Shown piece after piece: positions 58,561 through 64,000 of a stretch of DNA of 64,000 nucleotides (position 1 is its first letter; every line of letters begins with the position of its first letter). The position numbers were made by a program, and so were the translations under genes. Source of the DNA: Billgrantia zhangzhouensis. GTDB lineage: Bacteria > Pseudomonadota > Gammaproteobacteria > Pseudomonadales > Halomonadaceae. The notes below the pieces were generated by a model that ran no database searches, was not told where the DNA came from, and was given only the letters and a program-made list of their open reading frames with translations. Location of the stretch: contig NZ_JABFTT010000013.1 in assembly GCF_021404465.1 (NCBI RefSeq), forward strand, positions 97,993 through 161,992, read 5' to 3'.

Positions 58561-60011
58561 GCGCTTCCGAGGTACAGACGTTCACTCCCCGCGAGTTCCA
58601 TCGCCAGGCTCACGATGCCCTGGGCAATCCCCAGATACGTGCCAACTTTCGCAAGGCGATGGATGGCCTGATGGCCAAGCGCCGCGACGTCTTCAGCGAT
58701 TGGGACCTCGAGACGCTACGCGAGCTCGGTGCCAACATCCGCCTCCGCGCGCTGGCCAAGTTGCCCGACTTGCTCGAGAGGCTCGAGGCCAACTGTCAGG
58801 CCAATGGAATTCAGGTTCACTGGGCCGAGAACGGCGACGAGGCGTGCCGCATCATTCGTGGAATCTGCGAGCGCCACGGCGCCAAGGCGGTCATCAAGGG
58901 CAAGTCGATGGTCTCCGAGGAGATGCACCTCAATGCCCATCTGGAAGCGGCGGGCATCGAGGCGCTGGAGTCCGATCTCGGCGAATACCTGGTGCAGCTC
59001 AACGAGCAGACGCCCTCCCATATCATCATGCCGGCGATCCATCTCAATACCGATGAGATCTCCGACATCATGCACACCAGGACCGGTACCGAGCGGACCC
59101 GTGACGTGGACACTATGACCGCCGCCGCGCGGGCCCAGTTGCGCGAGCGCTTCATGGCCGCTGACGTGGGTGTCTCTGGGGTCAACTTCGCCGTGGCCGA
59201 GACCGGCACCCTGTGCCTGGTGGAGAACGAGGGCAACGGCCGCATGACCACTGCCGTACCGCCGGTGCACATCGCCGTGACCGGCATCGAAAAGGTGGTC
59301 GAGCATTTGAGCGACGTGCCGCCGCTCTACGCGCTGCTGACCCGTTCGGCCACCGGCCAGCACGTCACCACCTACCTCAACATGATCAGCTCGCCGCGCA
59401 AGCCCGGCGAGCACGATGGACCGAATGAGGTCCATCTGGTGCTGGTCGACAGTGGTCGCTCAAGCATCTATCAGGACGACGAGCTTCTCGATACCCTGCG
59501 CTGCATCCGCTGCGGCGCCTGCATGAACCACTGTCCGGTCTATACCCGGGTCGGCGGGCATACTTATGGCACTACCTATCCCGGCCCCATCGGCAGCATC
59601 CTGATGCCGCACATGATGGGCCTGGAGGCGACCAAGGACCTGCCCACCGCGTCGAGCCTGTGTGGTGCTTGCGGCGAGGTGTGTCCTGTCAAGATTCCGA
59701 TTCCCGACCTGCTGGTACGATTGCGCCGCGAGTCGGTGGGCGAGGGGCGCGGCAACGTTCCCGGTGCCGGCGTCAAGCGAAGCAAGAAAGAGGTCGCGGT
59801 GTGGAAGGGCTTTCAATGGCTGGCCACGCACCCCAGGGGCTGGCGCAGCAGCACGGCCATCGCTGGCAAGCTGCAGGCGCTGATGCCGTCGAAGCTCGGT
59901 CCCTGGACGGAATACCGCACCGCACCCAAGCCGGCCAAGGTTTCATTGCATGCCCTGGTCAAGCGCCATCAGGCAGGCAAGTTCGATGAGGATGGGGAGG
60001 AGCGTTCATGA
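58557..60011 (+). CDS. lldF: Lactate oxidation iron-sulfur protein LldF (LutB)
   Basis: 484-aa subunit with an LUD domain (about 60-300; IKGKSMVSEEMHLNAHLE, GVNFAVAETGTLCLVENEGNGR) and two 4Fe-4S motifs, CIRCGACMNHCPVY and CGACGEVCPVKIP, feeding electrons from lactate. Start fixed by the ATGA overlap with lldE; it overlaps lldG by 4 bp. Confidence 0.95.
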   Translation: MSASEVQTFTPREFHRQAHDALGNPQIRANFRKAMDGLMAKRRDVFSDWDLETLRELGANIRLRALAKLPDLLERLEANCQANGIQVHWAENGDEACRIIRGICERHGAKAVIKGKSMVSEEMHLNAHLEAAGIEALESDLGEYLVQLNEQTPSHIIMPAIHLNTDEISDIMHTRTGTERTRDVDTMTAAARAQLRERFMAADVGVSGVNFAVAETGTLCLVENEGNGRMTTAVPPVHIAVTGIEKVVEHLSDVPPLYALLTRSATGQHVTTYLNMISSPRKPGEHDGPNEVHLVLVDSGRSSIYQDDELLDTLRCIRCGACMNHCPVYTRVGGHTYGTTYPGPIGSILMPHMMGLEATKDLPTASSLCGACGEVCPVKIPIPDLLVRLRRESVGEGRGNVPGAGVKRSKKEVAVWKGFQWLATHPRGWRSSTAIAGKLQALMPSKLGPWTEYRTAPKPAKVSLHALVKRHQAGKFDEDGEERS

Positions 60012-60676
60012 GTGCCCGCGACAACATTCTCAAACGCCTGCGTGAGCGCACCGACGGTCCGCTGACGGCGCCGCCGAGCAATTTCGCCGTGGTCACCGGG
60101 CGCGGCTGGAGCCAGCAGGAGCGGCTGACGCGCTTCGAGCGCTGGATTACCTCGGTCCATGGTGAGGTGGTCCACACGCCCCGTGACGACTGGACCATTG
60201 CATTGGCCGAGGTGCTTGAGGCCAAGGGTATTCGCCGTCTGGCACTGGGGCGGGAGCACCCCGTGGCCGCGGAGGCGCGCGCTGCCCTGGCCGAAGGCGA
60301 CATCGTCCTGATCGACGCCGACCGTGACATCGAGACCTGGCGGCACGAGCAATTCCACGACACCGATGCCGGCCTGACCTCCACCCGTGGCGCCATCGCC
60401 GAGACCGGCAGCTTATGGCTGTGGCCGACCTCCGACGAGCCGCGCCTGCTGAGCCTGGTGCCGCCAATTCACATTGCCGTGCTCGATGCCGATACCATCG
60501 AAGATACCTTCTTCGACGTGGTCGAGTCCCATGGCTGGGCCAATGGTATGCCCACCAACGCTCTGCTGATCTCCGGGCCGAGCAAGACCGCCGATATCGA
60601 ACAGACCCTGGCCTATGGCGTTCACGGCCCGCGCGAGCTGGTGGTGCTGCTGCGCCATGCCGAGGAGTACCCATGA
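60008..60676 (+). CDS. lldG: Lactate oxidation protein LldG (LutC)
   Basis: 222-aa LUD-domain subunit. AETGSLWLWPTSDEPRLLSLVPPIHIAVLD and LLISGPSKTADIEQTLAYGVHGPREL are family-typical. The third member of the LldEFG complex. It overlaps both neighbours by 4 bp, so the operon is translationally coupled. Confidence 0.94.
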   Translation: MSARDNILKRLRERTDGPLTAPPSNFAVVTGRGWSQQERLTRFERWITSVHGEVVHTPRDDWTIALAEVLEAKGIRRLALGREHPVAAEARAALAEGDIVLIDADRDIETWRHEQFHDTDAGLTSTRGAIAETGSLWLWPTSDEPRLLSLVPPIHIAVLDADTIEDTFFDVVESHGWANGMPTNALLISGPSKTADIEQTLAYGVHGPRELVVLLRHAEEYP

Positions 60677-63555
60677 CCCCCGCGACAAAGGCGCCTATTG
60701 CCGATGCCCGGCAGGCACTCAAGCAGGAGCTGCTCGCGATCATGCCCGCCGAGCGTTTGATCGACGATCCGCTGCGCACCCTGGCCTACGGTACCGATGC
60801 CAGCTTCTACAGGCTCATCCCCAAGCTGGTGGTTCGCCCCGCCGACGAGGATGAGCTAATGGCGGTGCTGGCCGGTTGCCGCAAGCGCGGACTTCCGGTC
60901 ACCTTCCGTGCCGCCGGCACTTCGCTGTCGGGGCAGGCGGTGACCGATTCGGTGCTGATCCAACTGCGCGAGGGCTGGCGCGGGCACGAGATTCTCGACA
61001 ATGGCCGGGCCATCCGCTTGCAGCCCGGTGTCATCGGCGCCCGGGCCAATCAACTGCTGACCCCCTTCGGGCGCAAGATCGGTCCCGACCCGGCCTCCAT
61101 CAACAGCTGCATGGTGGGTGGAATCGCCGCCAATAACGCTTCGGGCATGTGTTGCGGTACGGCGCAAAACAGCTACCGCACGGTGCGCGACATGCGCGTG
61201 ATCCTTGCCGACGGTACGCGCCTGGACACCGCCGACCCGGCCAGTCGCGAGGCGTTTCGGCGCAGCCATGCCGAACTCGTCGATGGGCTTGAGCGGCTCT
61301 CTGCCGAGACCCGGGCCAATGAGGCGCTGGCAGAGAAGATCCGCCACAAGTATCGGCTCAAGAACACCACCGGCTACGCGCTCAACAGCCTGGTCGACTT
61401 CGACGATGGCATCGAGATCCTCAAGCATCTTATGATCGGCTCCGAGGGCACGCTTGGCTTCATCAGCACCATCACCTACGACACCGTCATCGATGAGCCG
61501 CACAAGGCAGCGGCGCTGGTCTTCCTGCCCGACATGGCCACCACCTGCCGCGCCACCATCGCGCTCAAGTCGGCGCCGGTTTCGGCGGTGGAGCTGATGG
61601 ATCGCGCTGCACTGCGCTCGGTGGAAAACAAGCCGGGCATGCCTGAAGGGCTCAAGCGCCTGCCCGAAGGGGCGGCGGCGCTGCTGATCGATGTGCGCGG
61701 CAACGATGAAGCGGAGCTTCAGGCACGGCTCGAGGCAGTGCAGGCCATCTTCGAGGGTATTCATACCCTAGAGCCGGTCACCTTCACCCACGAGAAGAGT
61801 CTTTATGAGCTCTACTGGAAGATCCGCAAGGGGCTCTTTCCCGCTGTGGGAGCAGTGCGCGACACCGGCACCACGGTGATCATCGAGGACGTTGCCTTTC
61901 CCATTGAACGCCTCGACGAGGGCGTGCTGGCGCTGACCGACGCCTTTCATCGCCACGGCTACTCCGAGGCGATCCTGTTCGGTCACGCCCTGGAGGGCAA
62001 TCTGCACTTCGTCTTCCCGCAAGGCTTCGAGAAGCCCGGCGAGGTGGAGCGTTACCAGGCGTTGATGGATGAGGTGGCGCAGCTGGTCGGCGTCGAATAT
62101 GGCGGCTCGCTCAAGGCCGAGCATGGCACTGGACGTAACATGGCGCCCTACGTCGAGCTGGAGTGGGGCCCCGAGGCCTACGCGCTGATGTGGCAGATCA
62201 AGGCGCTGTGCGACCCCGAGAACCTGCTGAATCCCGACGTCATCTTGAGCCGCAATCCGACCCTACACTTGGAGAATCTCAAGCCGTTGCCGGCCGCCGA
62301 CCCTATCGTCGACAAGTGCATTGAGTGCGGCTTCTGCGAGCACGTCTGCCCCTCGCGGGATCTCACCCTGACGCCGCGGCAGCGCATCGTCGCCGCCCGC
62401 GAGATGGCCAGGCTCGAGGCGCTGGGAGAAAGCCTCGATAGCGAGGATGTTGCACGTCTCGAGCGGCTGCGCGAGGACTACTGCTACGCCGGCGACGAAA
62501 CCTGCGCCGTCGATGGTCTGTGCGCTACCCAGTGTCCGGTGGGGATCAACACCGGCGAGCTGATCCGTGAGATGCGCCACGAGCGACTGGCGCCGCATGC
62601 CGACATGGCGCGCCGGGTGGGACGTCATTTCTCCGGTACCACGCGGCTGGCGCGAGGCATGCTCAACCTGGCCGGCGTTGGACGCGCCGTTCTGGGCGAG
62701 AAAGGGCTTTCCAAGGTGAGTGGGGCCATCACCCAGGCCAGTGGCGGCAAGGTGCCTCAGTGGATTCCCACCCTGCCCAAGGCAGCATCGATTCGTGTGC
62801 TCAAGCGGAAACCTGCGGCTAATGGCGTGCGTGATAAGGTGGTCTACTTTCCTTCCTGCGCCACCCGCGTCTTTGGCGCGGAGCATGGCGACAGCGAGAG
62901 CCGCTCGATCATGGAGATTACCTTTTCGCTGCTGGAGAAGGCTGGCTTCGAGGTGATCGTACCCGAAATGCCGGGACATCTTTGCTGTGGCATGGCGTTT
63001 CAATCCAAGGGCCAGTTCGAGGAAGCGACACACAAGGCGCGCGAGCTCAACCGCGAGCTGCTGGTAGCGAGCCAGAATGGCCGCTACCCGATCCTCAGTG
63101 ACACCAGTCCCTGCGTGCTGCATATGCAGGGGCGACTGGACGAGCGGTTAACGGTGCGGGAGCCGGTGGCTTTTGCCCACGATCACCTGCTACCGCGCCT
63201 CGACGTGACTCCTCTTGACGAGCGCGTGGCCGTGCACGTGACCTGCTCGAGTACCCACATGGGGTTGGGAGAGCACATGGTGGCCCTGGCGCGGGCCTGC
63301 GCCCGTGAAGTCGTGGTGCCGGCCGAGATCACCTGCTGCGGCTTCGCTGGCGACAAAGGGCTGGTCACGCCGGAGCTCAACGCCTCGGCCCTGAAGGGGT
63401 TGGCCGAGCAGGTGGGCGAATGCGATGCAGGGTATTCAAACTCGCGTACCTGCGAGATCGGCCTGTCGCTGCATGGCGGCATCCCGTATCGTTCGATTCT
63501 GTCTCTGCTCGACCGTGCCAGTCGTGAACGCAAGGAATCGGTCGACCTGACCTGA
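60673..63555 (+). CDS. dld: FAD/Fe-S D-lactate dehydrogenase-type protein
   Basis: 960-aa fusion enzyme. The FAD-binding (PCMH) region is about 40-270 (VTFRAAGTSLSGQAVTD, NNASGMCCGT) and the FAD-oxidase C domain about 280-535 (GHALEGNLHFVFPQ, KAEHGTGRNMAPYVE). Two 4Fe-4S motifs follow, CIECGFCEHVCP (Cys549, 552, 555, 559) and CAVDGLCATQCP, then a CCG-type C-terminus (HLCCGMAFQSKGQ, TCCGFAGDKG). This layout is that of the Dld-II type in Pseudomonas lactate operons. ATG 60673 has GAGGAG upstream and overlaps lldG. Confidence 0.92.
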   Translation: MTPATKAPIADARQALKQELLAIMPAERLIDDPLRTLAYGTDASFYRLIPKLVVRPADEDELMAVLAGCRKRGLPVTFRAAGTSLSGQAVTDSVLIQLREGWRGHEILDNGRAIRLQPGVIGARANQLLTPFGRKIGPDPASINSCMVGGIAANNASGMCCGTAQNSYRTVRDMRVILADGTRLDTADPASREAFRRSHAELVDGLERLSAETRANEALAEKIRHKYRLKNTTGYALNSLVDFDDGIEILKHLMIGSEGTLGFISTITYDTVIDEPHKAAALVFLPDMATTCRATIALKSAPVSAVELMDRAALRSVENKPGMPEGLKRLPEGAAALLIDVRGNDEAELQARLEAVQAIFEGIHTLEPVTFTHEKSLYELYWKIRKGLFPAVGAVRDTGTTVIIEDVAFPIERLDEGVLALTDAFHRHGYSEAILFGHALEGNLHFVFPQGFEKPGEVERYQALMDEVAQLVGVEYGGSLKAEHGTGRNMAPYVELEWGPEAYALMWQIKALCDPENLLNPDVILSRNPTLHLENLKPLPAADPIVDKCIECGFCEHVCPSRDLTLTPRQRIVAAREMARLEALGESLDSEDVARLERLREDYCYAGDETCAVDGLCATQCPVGINTGELIREMRHERLAPHADMARRVGRHFSGTTRLARGMLNLAGVGRAVLGEKGLSKVSGAITQASGGKVPQWIPTLPKAASIRVLKRKPAANGVRDKVVYFPSCATRVFGAEHGDSESRSIMEITFSLLEKAGFEVIVPEMPGHLCCGMAFQSKGQFEEATHKARELNRELLVASQNGRYPILSDTSPCVLHMQGRLDERLTVREPVAFAHDHLLPRLDVTPLDERVAVHVTCSSTHMGLGEHMVALARACAREVVVPAEITCCGFAGDKGLVTPELNASALKGLAEQVGECDAGYSNSRTCEIGLSLHGGIPYRSILSLLDRASRERKESVDLT

Positions 63556-63560
63556 TTTAC

Positions 63561-63600
63561 CCACAGCCGCTCGCTCGCGAGTGGTTGTGGATAAGCTTTT
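63561..63600 (+). terminator. Terminator of the lld operon
   Basis: A long stem (63561-63574 with 63577-63590, two G-U pairs) is followed by ATAAGCTTTT, right after the dld stop. Confidence 0.7.
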
Positions 63601-63766
63601 CGCCACTCCCCCTGAAATTTTTTTACCGCCGCCTCTTGCGGGGCTCAGGGGAAAGCCGTAAAGTACGCATCCGCTGCCGGCGACGGGCAACGTTGCAGGC
63701 GGTGGTTGGGGTGGTAAGTGGTTGTCATGGTTTGAGTTTTTTCGACTCGCTTCGCAAAATTCTCAC

Positions 63767-63801
63767 TTGACGCCCACGACGGATTCGGTAGAATGCGCCC
63801 C
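63767..63801 (+). promoter_or_regulatory. Strong sigma-70 promoter P1 (probable rrn)
   Basis: TTGACG (63767-63772), 16-bp spacer, TAGAAT (63789-63794), then the GC-rich discriminator GCGCCCCGC. Such discriminators are the mark of stringently controlled rRNA promoters. Confidence 0.75.
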
Positions 63802-63890
63802 GCTCACTGGAGGTCCGCTGAGGGCGCTACGGCAGCCAGCCACGCTGGGCTTCGATGTCAGGGTCACCTCGGTGACGGCCTCGAAGAGAG

Positions 63891-63925
63891 TTGACAAACT
63901 CCGCCGCTTCAGTAGAATACGCCTT
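63891..63925 (+). promoter_or_regulatory. Strong sigma-70 promoter P2 (probable rrn)
   Basis: TTGACA (63891-63896), 16-bp spacer, TAGAAT (63913-63918), then ACGCC. It repeats the architecture of P1 124 bp downstream. No protein gene is visible after it, so an rRNA (or tRNA) operon leader probably runs off the window end. Confidence 0.78.
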
Positions 63926-64000
63926 CCTCGCAGGGCGCTGGCGAGGCCTCTCGATCACTGGATCGACGGCCCCGGCAGCAAGCGAGACGCTCCGCTCTCT

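Noticed and set aside
63586..63594. TGTGGATAA, a perfect DnaA box on the minus strand
   Set aside because: It falls inside the dld terminator stem, is alone, and a 9-mer is expected by chance; not evidence of an origin.

Overview
The window is chromosomal DNA of a high-GC gammaproteobacterium. Gene content and order (glnA-glnLG, a tkt/epd/pgk/fba block beside metK and ahcY, lldR with lldEFG-dld, prlC, yheV, TRAP transporters) and two extremely acidic secreted proteins suggest a halophile of the Halomonas type. That assignment is inference from gene content, not a database result. Almost all of it is ordinary coding sequence. I see no insertion sequence, CRISPR array, prophage or tRNA gene.

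Layout. 1-3293: 3' end of glnA, then glnL-glnG (NtrB/NtrC) behind a good NtrC site and a GG-N10-GC sigma-54 promoter. 3294-14179: a complete C-P lyase operon phnCDEFGHIJKLMNP, lacking phnO, with PhnF-type operators before phnC and over the phnF start codon, and 11-bp-spaced GTCAT repeats that look like Pho boxes. 14326-20705: accessory and housekeeping genes (formaldehyde-dehydrogenase-like ADH, dgt, NERD membrane protein, a decayed sir2 fragment, YbaY-like lipoprotein, yciH, a YieH-like HAD phosphatase). 21178-22222: two tandem paralogous secreted polyanions with nearly identical signal peptides and no lysine or arginine in the mature chain. This is the least explained part of the window. 22288-28298: DASS-type anion transporter, YxFxxD-repeat secreted protein, second YieH-like phosphatase, and a LacI regulator-sugar kinase-2-ketoacid reductase set that fits 2-ketogluconate use.

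28507-40067: central carbon and methyl-cycle genes. Class II aldolase, pgk, epd and tkt are on the minus strand, with a class I aldolase (fbaB) inserted on the plus strand; then metK, an exported NAD-dependent ligase (ligB) and ahcY. 40266-43206: a cysteine-rich copper-storage protein, two small membrane/secreted proteins, an AEC transporter and two small stress-type proteins. 43559-53340: metF, sodC, TAXI-TRAP transporter, yheV, prlC, an NSS amino-acid transporter and a gamma-carbonic-anhydrase-like protein, with a large foldback at 48541-48660.

53435-63555: dctD, dctB and lldR on the minus strand, divergent from the lactate oxidation operon lldEFG-dld, with two LldR/PdhR-type operators whose centres are 189 bp apart. 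63556-64000: a terminator, then two strong tandem sigma-70 promoters with GC-rich discriminators, most likely the start of an rRNA operon whose 16S gene lies beyond the window.
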